This document shows positions 9,161 through 17,381 of a stretch of DNA of 36,211 bases, piece by piece. The DNA comes from Ruminococcus sp. UBA4240 (lineage in GTDB: Bacteria; Bacillota; Clostridia; Oscillospirales; Ruminococcaceae). The notes below the pieces were generated by a model. The model was given only the letters and a program-made list of their open reading frames with translations. It did no database searches and had not been told where the DNA came from. The stretch lies in contig DGXE01000051.1 in the NCBI GenBank assembly GCA_002395525.1, positions 1 through 36,211 of the forward strand. Direction: 5' to 3'. Position numbers and translations under genes: made by a program. Position 1 is the first letter of the stretch. Each line of letters begins with the position of its first letter.

Positions 9161-11198
9161 GTCTGTATACCCCCTCGCTGATTATGGCGTAAACGAATTC
9201 AAACACCTGTGCCCACAGCACATAGATTATGAATATGAGCAGTGCAAGTATGAGCGCTGCAAATACGGTCAGCAGTATGACCTTTACTGTCTCTGCGGAT
9301 GTGAAGTTATTTACCTCCTTGAGCCCTATGACCATTATCACTGCCACCCAGCCCCAGATGAGTATGTCGAGCATGATGACCAGGAAATCCTCGTTGGAGG
9401 TGAGCACATGGGACAGCAGGTAGGTAAGAGGGGTCAGCACTATGTAGGGCATCAGGGAGTAGCAGAAGAAGGTGTATATCTTCTTTACCGTGCCCTCTCC
9501 CTCGTTTATGGTGCACACAAGGTAGGTACACAGTGTGACTGCCGCAGCTATCCCCGCTATCATCCCTATGTCGCTTAGTATCTCATAGCGGCCGTCCATT
9601 ACGGACTTTGTGAGAAAGCCCCTTGTGTATTTGAGGATGATAAATTCAGCCATGAACACTATGAGCAGAAATGTGGATGCCCCCCAGGAGGCACGCCCCT
9701 CTGCGGCTATGCCGTATGCCGCATCCGAAGGCTTTTTCATGTAGTATGCCGCATAGCATATATCGGAGATGAAGGGCTTCTTTTTGAATTTACGGATATT
9801 TTTCCCCGGTGCATCAAGGAAGTGCCTTTTGCTGTCGGCTCTCTTTACTATGGTGATGATGAGCCAGAGCGCAGCTATCACTATGATGACGGTCATTATG
9901 TTCTTTTTCAGCCAGGAGTTTCGTATCTCCCAGAAGGCATCGGAATATCCCTTGTGATCCTTTGCAAGCCTTGCAAACTTCAGAGCCTGGGGGTAGTTCT
10001 CCTCCTGGAAGTAGCATGAACCCATTGCCTTGTTTGCGTAGTCATACATGGAGTTCATTTTCAGAAGATGTGTCAGGGGCTCCTTAGCCTCTGTGTACCG
10101 CCCCTTTGAGTAGAGGTACAGGGCATTGTGCAAAAGGTCTGTGAACTCTGTGGGGGCGTAGATCTGTATCTGTGCCTTGTCGGAGTCCAGGACATAGATG
10201 CGGTCACTGTCATCAACAGCTATGCCGCTTACCAGTCTTGAAAGCCCCACACGCTGGGTGCCGTCATCGGGTCCCCCGAAGACGAAGAGCATCTCCCCCT
10301 CGTTGTTGTACTCAAAGATATATCCCTGCTGGTCTGCCACGTACACGTTGTCGTGATTGCCCGCAGCCACAGCCGCAGGAGTTTCCGCATAGGTGTCGTC
10401 GTGGTTTGAGATCATATTGGTGCCTGCAATGTTCAGCCGCTTCAGGGTATCGTTCCTGCTGCCCCTTGTAACGGTGTAGATGAGCCCCTTTTCATCTATG
10501 GTGAGATTTGTGGGTGTGGCAGGGATGTTGCTCACCATCTTCGCCCGCTGTGCGTCCGTGAGGATGGCACGGTAGATCACGGTGGTAAGGCTGGTGGCAG
10601 CGTAGTTGGTGCCAAAGTACCCCAAAAACGTGCCCCCCTCGTTGGGAGAAAGCTCCACTATGCCGTTGGTATTTGATTCGCACACCACGAACATTATCCC
10701 CGCATCGTTGACGGCTATCTTTATGGGGAGAAAGCTCACCTCATCCCCGTAGAGGGGGCTGGCAGGCTTGCTGTATTCGCATTTCTTGCTGCCGTTTTTG
10801 TCAAAGACGAATATCTTCTGCGCATCCCTGTCTGCCACATATACATCATAGTCATGGGTGACGAATACGCCCCTGGGGGTCACAAGCTCCCCCTCGCCTA
10901 TGGTGCCGACTAGCTCCCCTTCGGCATCACCTATGACTATCCTTGAATTCTTGGAGTCTGCCACATATATATCCCCGTTGTCCGCTATGCATATGTCAGA
11001 GGGCTCGCTCATGGATTCGCCGCCGAATTTGGTTATGGTGGCGTGGGCAAGGTATGCGCACTGTGTCTGCCGTATCTGCCCGTAGCCGTTTATGGTGTAG
11101 GTCACATAGGGTGTGTCCGCATATACCGCAGAGCTTAGCCCCATTGCCAGCAGGGCAAGCACCGCAAAGCAGACAAACAGCCGTTTAAGCCTTTGCAT
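9150..11198 (-). CDS. NHL beta-propeller - TPR - Yip1 membrane protein
   Basis: A 682-residue composite protein. A signal peptide (1-27, likely cut after VYA) is followed by NHL-type propeller repeats (about 60-350) with the recurrent pattern DICIADNGDIYVADSKNSRI, GVFVTHDYDVYVADRDAQKI, NVYVADQQGYIFEY and IYVLDSDKAQIQIY. Next come TPR-like helices (about 353-430, YSKGRYTEAKEPLTHLLKMN), one membrane segment (434-452) and a Yip1-like bundle of about five membrane helices (475-675, SLMPYIVLTPLTYLLS). The propeller should be outside. Start ATG has AGGAGG ten bases upstream. It overlaps the DUF5696 gene by 11 bp and lies 14 bp after a permease gene. The partnership with DUF5696 inside sugar-transport operons is something I have seen in related bacteria; the function is unknown. 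Confidence 0.87.
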   Translation of the reverse strand: MQRLKRLFVCFAVLALLAMGLSSAVYADTPYVTYTINGYGQIRQTQCAYLAHATITKFGGESMSEPSDICIADNGDIYVADSKNSRIVIGDAEGELVGTIGEGELVTPRGVFVTHDYDVYVADRDAQKIFVFDKNGSKKCEYSKPASPLYGDEVSFLPIKIAVNDAGIMFVVCESNTNGIVELSPNEGGTFLGYFGTNYAATSLTTVIYRAILTDAQRAKMVSNIPATPTNLTIDEKGLIYTVTRGSRNDTLKRLNIAGTNMISNHDDTYAETPAAVAAGNHDNVYVADQQGYIFEYNNEGEMLFVFGGPDDGTQRVGLSRLVSGIAVDDSDRIYVLDSDKAQIQIYAPTEFTDLLHNALYLYSKGRYTEAKEPLTHLLKMNSMYDYANKAMGSCYFQEENYPQALKFARLAKDHKGYSDAFWEIRNSWLKKNIMTVIIVIAALWLIITIVKRADSKRHFLDAPGKNIRKFKKKPFISDICYAAYYMKKPSDAAYGIAAEGRASWGASTFLLIVFMAEFIILKYTRGFLTKSVMDGRYEILSDIGMIAGIAAAVTLCTYLVCTINEGEGTVKKIYTFFCYSLMPYIVLTPLTYLLSHVLTSNEDFLVIMLDILIWGWVAVIMVIGLKEVNNFTSAETVKVILLTVFAALILALLIFIIYVLWAQVFEFVYAIISEGVYRLGS

Positions 11199-11212
11199 CG
11201 TAAGTTGTCCTC

Positions 11213-12082
11213 CTACTTGATACCGGAATTTGCCATGGTATTCATGACCTTGTTCTGGAGTATCACAAACAGTATGAGATTTGGAAGGAACATTACCAGC
11301 GATGCGGCGGCAGCCATGCCCTGACCTGCTACGGTATTGTTCGCATTTACAAGGGTGTTCATGTAGAATGTGAGGGTCTTCATGCTGTCATCGCTGAAGA
11401 AGTAGTTGGAGGTCTCCATGTTCGTCCACACCTGCTGGAACACAAGTATGGCGGCTGTGGCAACAGCGGGCCTTATCATGGGCAGTATAACTTTAAGGTA
11501 TATGTCCAGATCCGATGCTCCGTCCATATAGGCGGCTTCAAGCAGGGAATCGGGTATCTGCTCCACGAACTGCTTCACCAGGAACAGTGCCACGGGCATC
11601 GCCACAAGGGGCAGGATATGGGCAAGGACATTGTTGATAAGGTGCAGGTTGCAAATCACCAGATACCTCGGTATGAGCACCGCAGTGCTTACAAACATTA
11701 TGGCTATCTGATTTATCTGGGTGAGAAGGTTTCTCCCCTTAAACTTTATCTTGGCAAGTGCAAAGGCGGAGAGGGTGGTGAGCAGCAGTGCCAATCCCAC
11801 GGTGACAACCGTCACCACAAGGCTGTTGAATATGTATCTGCTAAGAGGTATGCCGCTGTTGTTGGAGAACTTCATCAGCTTTGAGAAATTCTCCACCGTG
11901 GGATCCTTCACAAAGAATGTGGGAGGAAACGCAAACAGCTCCACCATTGGCTTGAAGGCGTGGTTTATGATGAATATTATGGGCATCCCCATGAATATTA
12001 CCAGAGGGAGGATGAGTATTATTATCTTCAGCTGACCCGGCTCAAAGCTCTGAGGGTTAATTTTCTTCCCCTTGTTCCCCAT
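11213..12082 (-). CDS. Sugar ABC transporter permease, MalG type (second pair)
   Basis: A 289-residue permease with six membrane segments and the EAA docking loop EAAYMDGASDLDIYLKVILP. The ATG at 12082 is preferred: AAAAAAGGAG lies nine bases upstream, while a GTG two codons earlier would sit too close to that site. The gene begins inside the last codons of its MalF-type partner, a 26-bp overlap that suggests coupled translation. This is the second MalG-type subunit in the operon; sequence between the two is only family-level similar, so this is not a recent duplication by eye. Its likely ligand carrier is the modular solute-binding protein at 13094-16051. Confidence 0.93.
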   Translation of the reverse strand: MGNKGKKINPQSFEPGQLKIIILILPLVIFMGMPIIFIINHAFKPMVELFAFPPTFFVKDPTVENFSKLMKFSNNSGIPLSRYIFNSLVVTVVTVGLALLLTTLSAFALAKIKFKGRNLLTQINQIAIMFVSTAVLIPRYLVICNLHLINNVLAHILPLVAMPVALFLVKQFVEQIPDSLLEAAYMDGASDLDIYLKVILPMIRPAVATAAILVFQQVWTNMETSNYFFSDDSMKTLTFYMNTLVNANNTVAGQGMAAAASLVMFLPNLILFVILQNKVMNTMANSGIK

Positions 12083-13055
12083 CTTCACTCACTCCTTTTT
12101 TACCGTAAGGATCCTTGTCCGTAAGCAGTACGTTTGCGCCCTTGCTGAAAAGCTGCACTATAAGCAGCAGCACTACCGACACCGCCGCCGCATAGCCCAT
12201 CTCATACCGCAGGAAGCCATAGTCCTCGATGTGATTTACAAGCAGCTGCGAGGCGTATCCCGGTGAGGGGTTCCCCACAAGAAGGGATGTTATGGTGCCG
12301 TTCTGGAATGCGCCCACTATCGCCATGACTGCCGCAAAGAGCATCTGGGGCTTCATCTGGGGAATGGTTATGTATATCATCTCCTGGAAGCGGTTGGATA
12401 TACCGTCTATGGATGCTGCCTCATACAGGGAGGCATCAGTGTTGAGTATGCCTGCGATCATGGAGAGAAAGCCTATGCCCATTGACGACCACAGCCCTAT
12501 CACTATTACTATGGGCAGGAGAAATCTTGTGTCCGTCAGCCACATTATTGGCTCGGTTATGATCCCAAGCTCCATGAGCCAGCTGTTGAGAAGCCCTGAC
12601 TGATCCCCGGAGAAGATGACCTTCCAAAGCACCGTCATTGCAACGCCTGTGGTCATGCTGGGGGAGTAGAGTATAAGTGCGAATACGGTCCTGACGGGCT
12701 TTGTGAGATTGCACAGTGCCCACGCCAGCACGAAGGAGAGGATATATCCCCCGATGCCCACTATCACCGCATATACTACGGTGTTGGGCAGCACGTACTT
12801 CATAAACTCCGCATCATTTGTCAGAAGGTTTATGTAGTTTAAAAAGCCCACTGCCCTGGGGAACTCGATGGCATTGAAGTTTGTGAAGGAAAGTATTGCC
12901 GCCAGCACAACGGGTATGAGTATGAATACGGCAAATATCAGGGCATAGGGTCCTATGAAAAGCCAGCCGTGCCAGTTGTTCTCACGCCGGGATATTTTGT
13001 TTTTCTTTCTTCCTGCAGGGGCAGTCGCCTGTGCGCTGTTCACCTGTACGTCCAT
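12057..13055 (-). CDS. Sugar ABC transporter permease, MalF/UgpA type (second pair)
   Basis: A 332-residue permease. The N-terminal 30 residues are polar and basic (AGRKKNKISRRENN) and cytoplasmic; six membrane segments follow, the first being WLFIGPYALIFAVFILIPVV. The EAA docking loop reads EAASIDGISNRFQEMIYITI. The start ATG has GAGGTGACTTT directly upstream. A 38-bp gap separates it from the solute-binding gene and the end overlaps the MalG-type partner, so the three genes form one importer unit. No ATPase gene accompanies this unit, which again points to the single MsmX-like ATPase at the end of the operon. Confidence 0.93.
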   Translation of the reverse strand: MDVQVNSAQATAPAGRKKNKISRRENNWHGWLFIGPYALIFAVFILIPVVLAAILSFTNFNAIEFPRAVGFLNYINLLTNDAEFMKYVLPNTVVYAVIVGIGGYILSFVLAWALCNLTKPVRTVFALILYSPSMTTGVAMTVLWKVIFSGDQSGLLNSWLMELGIITEPIMWLTDTRFLLPIVIVIGLWSSMGIGFLSMIAGILNTDASLYEAASIDGISNRFQEMIYITIPQMKPQMLFAAVMAIVGAFQNGTITSLLVGNPSPGYASQLLVNHIEDYGFLRYEMGYAAAVSVVLLLIVQLFSKGANVLLTDKDPYGKKGVSEDGEQGEEN

Positions 13056-13093
13056 AAAGTCACCTCATCACGGCGCTGATGCCGATCCGGGCA

Positions 13094-16051
13094 TCATTCC
13101 CTGCCAAGTATGGTCTTTACCCTGTCTATGTCCGGGATAACATATTCCCTCACGGTGTTTCCGTCGCTGTCGGTGTAGCCGAACTCCTCAAGCTTGCGCT
13201 CCATCTCACGGTCTATGACCTTCACGGCGCTGTCTATCCTTGTCTGGGCATTGTCCCCGTCCACCACTATGGAATTGAAGGCATTGCTCATCTCACGTTC
13301 AAGCATATAGGTGCCGGGAACTCTTGCCACATCCACCACATTAGAGGCAAATTCAAGTATGACCTGCTTGTGGTCGGAGTCAAGGGGGAGCTGTGCAAAG
13401 GCCTCTGTATTCGCAGTGGGCCACAGGTATTCGTCACCGTTGCATATCTGTATGGTCTGACCGAACTCTGCCTGGACATCGGTGGATGACCACCACTTGA
13501 TGAATTCCCACGCCTTTGCCTGTCTGTCCTCATTGCTTTTGAATATCACCGTGGACTCCGCACAGCCGCAGGTGCTGCGGTCGATGGTGCCGTCCGCCTG
13601 CACGGTGCCGGGCACTACGGAAATATCCCATGAGCCTGCCAGCTCCGGGGCTGCATTGGCAATAAGGTTGTACATACCGAAGTCGCATATGCCTATGGGG
13701 AGATCCCCGTTCCTGAAATGCTGGTAGAAGTTATCCACGTCAACAGGCATATTGTAGACGGTAAACAGGTCGGTAAGGGTGGTAAAGCCCTTTACGGAGG
13801 CTTCGCTGCCTAAGGTGGTGCCGTCCTGGGCTGACCCGGAGTACAGGGCACCTCCGTTTTGCACCAGCAGAGGAGTCGTGCCGTGGAAATTCCTCATGGC
13901 TCTCATCCCCGCTGTAGGATAGTAGAAATTGAGGCCCCTCATCTGAAGCTCCGGGAGCATATCCACCACGTCCTGCATGGTGTCCGGCGCTTCAAGCCCC
14001 AGCTTTTCCAGCACGTCCGTGCGGTACACCAGCACCCAGAAGTTCATGGTCTCCGGCATGGAGTATACCCCGTCACCTATGGTGCCTGTCAGGAAGAATC
14101 CCGGCTCGTAGACCTGTGCTGTCTCACGGAAATCGGGGTACTGCGCCATGTCCACAAGTGCCCCCCTTATGGCAAGCTCATAGGGTATGGTGTAGTTTAT
14201 CCCCGTTGCCACATCCGGGGCATTGCCGGAGGAATTTGCCAGCACCAGCTTGTACTGGTCGGGCATTATGCTTATATCGACTTCGATCCCTGTTTCGGGG
14301 GTGAAGTATTCGTCGATCATCTTCTGCATTACCTGCACATACTGACTTGAACGGTTCACCCACACCTGCAGGTGCTCAGGGTCTGTATGCGCCGCAGAAT
14401 AGGACTGGTCAAAGAAGGATGCAAAGAAGCGCTTTATGGACATCCCCGCCGACTTGAAAAAGCCGGGGGCTTTCGGCAGCTCTGCCCCCTCCTGGTATAG
14501 CCAGATCCTGTCTATGGCAATGCCGTTTTTAAGCAGGGCATCTATGGTGTTTGCCAGGTACTGATCCACGGAGTTGGAGCTTGATGAAAGCTCCCCTATC
14601 CTGTAGGGTATCTCATCAGGCTCATCCGCAAGGGAGCGGAGCTGATTTGCGGCTATGAGCATGGAAGACATGGCAGCTACATTCTTCTTCTTCGCACTGA
14701 AATGCCGTGCGCTGCTTTCAAGCTCAGTGAGCCTGTCCGCATAGCCCCTGAGAGTATTCTCCAGACCGGGTATATACCTTGACAGCTTCAGATCCCTGTA
14801 CTTGTCGGAGTTTGTGCCTGCCACCTTGGTTATCTCAAGAGCAAGGTCATTGACCCCTGCCATTATCTCCTCGACGGATTCGAGTATGTAGCAGATAGGT
14901 TCAAGGGAAATGGTGAAGGTCAGGGTGTGCTCCCCCTCCTCAAGCCACAGGCACAGCCTCTCCCCCTCCTCATCGGTGAGGTCGGCAGTCCTGTAATCCG
15001 AGGTATATGCCATGGGGCAAGCTCTGAAGGAGGTATCGGGTATCTCACCGTCAACGCTCACATCCACAAACACAGGGAAATCAGTCTTGTCCGACTGGCT
15101 GTAATTTGCGGCTATGTGATACCAGCCGTCCGCCGGGGCAGTGAAGGTGTAGGTTATGCTCTGGCCAGCGGTGTCAAAGGAGGCAGGGTCAATGGCATTG
15201 AGCTCTGAATCCGTAGTCTTGAAGGGTGTGACTCTGGTGTCATGATCCGCCATTGCGTGTATGGAGGACTCATTCACACAGGTGTAGCTCTCCCCCTCTA
15301 TGGTAATTATCCCGCTGCCCGCAGCACTGTCGGCAGCACTCCCCGAGGTCTCGTGCTCCTTTATCTGAGGAGGTGCACAGAATGTGACTGCCCCTAAGAG
15401 GAAGCTGCCGCTCTTTATCTTAAAGCCGAACTCATGGTTGCCCTTTTCCAGCTCTGTAAGGAGCGCCCCGCTGCGGCGGCCGCTGCTGTCGGAAAGAAAG
15501 CACCTCTCCCACTGCATCGCCTTGTCGGGAACGGTCACCACCTCGTCATTGTATCTGTCGTAGGACTTTTCCGCCTTGGGTGTCCATGTGGAGCGCAGCT
15601 TTATGTTCCTGCACTCATAGAAGGGATATTCCCCGTCTGCCGTCATGGAAAACTCCACAGGCAGCACGGAGTCATCATAGGAATAATAGTCAAACCTTAT
15701 GGCATAGAGTGCAGTTTCGGGTATATCCGCCGTCAGTGTAACCGCATCCCCTGCATGGACATCCAGCACAGCGCCCTGTTGATAGCCCCTTGTGTCCTCT
15801 ATGACAGTGCCGCCGATCCCTTCGGAAAAAGAAACGGCAATATCTGCGCCCCTGTACTCCGCTGATGTGTACCCGGCGCTTACATGGGTGTAGTTGGCCC
15901 CGATGCGCTCGCTGACAAACTCACTTCCCGTCCCGCCTGCGGTCACAGCGCCCCCGGTGTCCGCACCTGCGGGCAAAGCCCCTGTCAGAAGCACTGCGCT
16001 CATTGCCGCACACACAGACAGTGAGATAAAGCTCTTAATACCTTTGATCAT
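13094..16051 (-). CDS. Very large modular solute-binding protein with N-terminal carbohydrate-binding-like modules
   Basis: A 985-residue exported protein, about twice the usual size of a sugar-binding protein. I place the start at the ATG at 16051 (MIKGIKSFISLSVC), with GGGTGG just upstream; the frame is open for 40 more codons but these do not look like a leader. A Sec signal ends near LPAGA (30). No convincing lipobox is present. Residues about 60-225 and 248-392 look like two beta-sandwich modules; the second (IEGESY, YTFTAPADGWYHIAANYSQS, WLEEGEHTLTFTI) resembles CBM6/35-type folds. A helical linker (about 393-555) precedes a family 1 solute-binding core (about 560-985; IEVDISIMPDQYKLVLANSS, APDVATGINYTI, YSMPETMNFWVLVYRTDVLE). 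It is followed by its permease pair. Ligand is inferred to be an arabinan fragment. Confidence 0.9.
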   Translation of the reverse strand: MIKGIKSFISLSVCAAMSAVLLTGALPAGADTGGAVTAGGTGSEFVSERIGANYTHVSAGYTSAEYRGADIAVSFSEGIGGTVIEDTRGYQQGAVLDVHAGDAVTLTADIPETALYAIRFDYYSYDDSVLPVEFSMTADGEYPFYECRNIKLRSTWTPKAEKSYDRYNDEVVTVPDKAMQWERCFLSDSSGRRSGALLTELEKGNHEFGFKIKSGSFLLGAVTFCAPPQIKEHETSGSAADSAAGSGIITIEGESYTCVNESSIHAMADHDTRVTPFKTTDSELNAIDPASFDTAGQSITYTFTAPADGWYHIAANYSQSDKTDFPVFVDVSVDGEIPDTSFRACPMAYTSDYRTADLTDEEGERLCLWLEEGEHTLTFTISLEPICYILESVEEIMAGVNDLALEITKVAGTNSDKYRDLKLSRYIPGLENTLRGYADRLTELESSARHFSAKKKNVAAMSSMLIAANQLRSLADEPDEIPYRIGELSSSSNSVDQYLANTIDALLKNGIAIDRIWLYQEGAELPKAPGFFKSAGMSIKRFFASFFDQSYSAAHTDPEHLQVWVNRSSQYVQVMQKMIDEYFTPETGIEVDISIMPDQYKLVLANSSGNAPDVATGINYTIPYELAIRGALVDMAQYPDFRETAQVYEPGFFLTGTIGDGVYSMPETMNFWVLVYRTDVLEKLGLEAPDTMQDVVDMLPELQMRGLNFYYPTAGMRAMRNFHGTTPLLVQNGGALYSGSAQDGTTLGSEASVKGFTTLTDLFTVYNMPVDVDNFYQHFRNGDLPIGICDFGMYNLIANAAPELAGSWDISVVPGTVQADGTIDRSTCGCAESTVIFKSNEDRQAKAWEFIKWWSSTDVQAEFGQTIQICNGDEYLWPTANTEAFAQLPLDSDHKQVILEFASNVVDVARVPGTYMLEREMSNAFNSIVVDGDNAQTRIDSAVKVIDREMERKLEEFGYTDSDGNTVREYVIPDIDRVKTILGRE

Positions 16052-16083
16052 ATCATCATCCACCCAAGCCCGATGTGAAAGTT

Positions 16084-16896
16084 TCAGATCCTGTTCCTGA
16101 ATTCCGTGGGGGTCTGGCCGCACTCTTCCTTGAATTTGCGCATGAAGCTGTAACCGTTTACATAGCCGCATCTGTGGGCTATCTCGCTGACGGTAAGGTT
16201 GGTGGAGGAGAGGAGCCTCTTTGCCCTTTCCATCCTGCCCCTTGTCATGTCCTTTGTGACGCTGACACCGAACATCTTCTTGTACAGGTGCTGGAAACCG
16301 GAGCGGCTCATGTTCATCTCCGCCGCCATCTCATCCACGGAGAACTTCCTGTCGGTCATGGTGAATATCTCCGTGCGCAGGCGCACCATGCGGTGATTGC
16401 TCTCCGTGAAGCTGTGGGCGGAGACTGCCGTACCCAGCTTGATGAGCCTTGACAGCTTGAGAAAGAATATTTTCAGGTAATGCTCCTCTATGTCCGCCCT
16501 GTATGTCTCATCGGTGTAGTGCTCATAGGAGAGGATGTGTATTATCTCCGAAAGCTCGTCGATGTTGCCCAGGTACACAGGCTCATTCACAGGGATGCCC
16601 AGTGTCTTCATATACTCCCTGTCCTCGTCATCCGCATCAAAGTGTACCCAGTCATCTGTATATACAGCCTCTGTGCCGTGGTAGAAGTTGGATATTCCGG
16701 GAGCGAATACTATAAAGCTGCCTGCACGCACCTCAGAGCTCTTGTCACCGATGGTGAACACAGCAGGGGTCTTTACAAGCAGCATAACATAGCAGTCAAG
16801 ACCGTTGGGACGGCTTATCTCAAAGTTGTTGTCATGGGAATAATTATATCCTATAGTGCTGATTTTCATAGTTTGGTCAATATTCTCCTTGTACAT
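16084..16896 (-). CDS. AraC-family transcriptional regulator of the arabinan locus
   Basis: A 270-residue regulator with an N-terminal cupin-like sugar-sensing half (GDKSSEVRAGSFIVFAPG, typical of AraC_binding) and a C-terminal pair of helix-turn-helix motifs (about 170-268: FSVDEMAAEMNMSRSGFQHL and LTVSEIAHRCGYVNGYSFMR, ending QTPTEFR). It would bind DNA in the cytoplasm and respond to a sugar. It heads the leftward operon, 32 bp before the modular solute-binding gene, and faces the divergent GH43 genes across a 426-bp spacer. The start is uncertain: the first ATG (16896) lacks a good ribosome site, while an AAGGAG inside the frame lies rather far (15 bases) from an ATG at 16869. Confidence 0.93.
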   Translation of the reverse strand: MYKENIDQTMKISTIGYNYSHDNNFEISRPNGLDCYVMLLVKTPAVFTIGDKSSEVRAGSFIVFAPGISNFYHGTEAVYTDDWVHFDADDEDREYMKTLGIPVNEPVYLGNIDELSEIIHILSYEHYTDETYRADIEEHYLKIFFLKLSRLIKLGTAVSAHSFTESNHRMVRLRTEIFTMTDRKFSVDEMAAEMNMSRSGFQHLYKKMFGVSVTKDMTRGRMERAKRLLSSTNLTVSEIAHRCGYVNGYSFMRKFKEECGQTPTEFRNRI

Positions 16897-16953
16897 AATC
16901 AGTTATCTGTGACTTGAATATTCAAAAATGCACGGCTGTTGGAGGTGCACAAA

Positions 16954-16972
16954 GCATATGATCGCCATATGC
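16954..16972. repeat. 7-bp inverted repeat GCATATG / CATATGC
   Basis: Perfect 7-bp arms separated by five bases, lying in the probable leader of the AraC gene about 60 bases before its first ATG. It has the size of a dimer operator or a short RNA hairpin. Role unknown. Confidence 0.55.
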
Positions 16973-17054
16973 GCAAATAAAGCAGGCAGCGTTGTCTTTT
17001 TGTGGGAGGAAAAGGAGGCAAAAAGGTTTATACACACGCTGTCTGCGTTATCCG

Positions 17055-17077
17055 CCGGCAAGGGGTCCACTTGCCGG
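17055..17077. repeat. 8-bp GC-rich hairpin CCGGCAAG / CTTGCCGG
   Basis: Perfect 8-bp stem with a seven-base loop. No T-run follows on either strand, so it is not a standard terminator. It would fold in the AraC leader RNA if transcription begins near 17185 on the minus strand. Confidence 0.6.
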
Positions 17078-17097
17078 TAGTGTTCCCCCTGCCCTTT

Positions 17098-17128
17098 CAA
17101 AGATATGCAAAAATGCAGAATATCTTTG
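17098..17128. repeat. Extended hairpin with CAAAGATAT / ATATCTTTG arms around a CAAAAATGCA motif
   Basis: The outer 9-bp arms (17098-17106 and 17120-17128) are perfectly complementary. On the minus strand the loop contains a further TGCA-TTTT-TGCA stem. On the plus strand the stem is followed by GTTTTTATTG, so a weak AT-rich terminator against antisense transcription is possible; an operator is the alternative. Confidence 0.55.
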
Positions 17129-17191
17129 GTTTTTATTGTAGTAAAGTATAATATCTCTCAACACATTTTGCAATGTCTTATTGTGTCAGAT

Positions 17192-17197
17192 ATTATA
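17192..17197 (-). promoter_or_regulatory. Possible -10 box for the AraC-led operon
   Basis: On the minus strand this reads TATAAT, but the position 17 bases further upstream (CTCAAC) is a poor -35 match, which would suit an activator-dependent promoter. Transcription would begin near 17185, giving a leader of roughly 290 bases. Weak evidence. Confidence 0.35.
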
Positions 17198-17281
17198 TCC
17201 ATTTGTGCATTTTTGTTGAGTTTGTTCAAAACCGTCATCATTTTGCACAACATTCTGGCAGTATTAATAGTAAAAATGCCA

Positions 17282-17310
17282 TTGAATTTTAATATTTAAC
17301 ATGATATAAT
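17282..17310 (+). promoter_or_regulatory. Sigma-A-type promoter for the GH43 operon
   Basis: TTGAAT (17282-17287), a 17-base spacer and a perfect TATAAT (17305-17310). Transcription should begin near 17317, only two bases before the first ATG of the open frame, which supports a downstream translation start. Confidence 0.75.
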
Positions 17311-17381
17311 CTTATACAATGTTCAAAAACCACCTTCCCCGCATATGCTCCGTCAGAGAATATGCACACTGTGTGATGCCT

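Larger units (their letters stand above)
16897..17281. promoter_or_regulatory. Divergent regulatory spacer between AraC regulator and GH43 genes
   Basis: AT-rich non-coding stretch. The 10-mer CAAAAATGCA occurs at 16923-16932 and 17108-17117 and inverted at 17206-17215. ATTTTGCA occurs at 17165-17172 and 17240-17247, 75 bp apart. Three inverted repeats are present at 16954-16972, 17055-17077 and 17098-17128. The motifs are candidate binding sites for the adjacent AraC regulator; that assignment is inference. No credible gene was found here; a 65-codon leftward frame at 16903-17100 lacks coding character. Confidence 0.6.

Noticed and set aside
16903..17100. 65-codon leftward open frame in the divergent spacer
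   Set aside because: Composition is not protein-like and palindromes lie inside it; no ribosome site.
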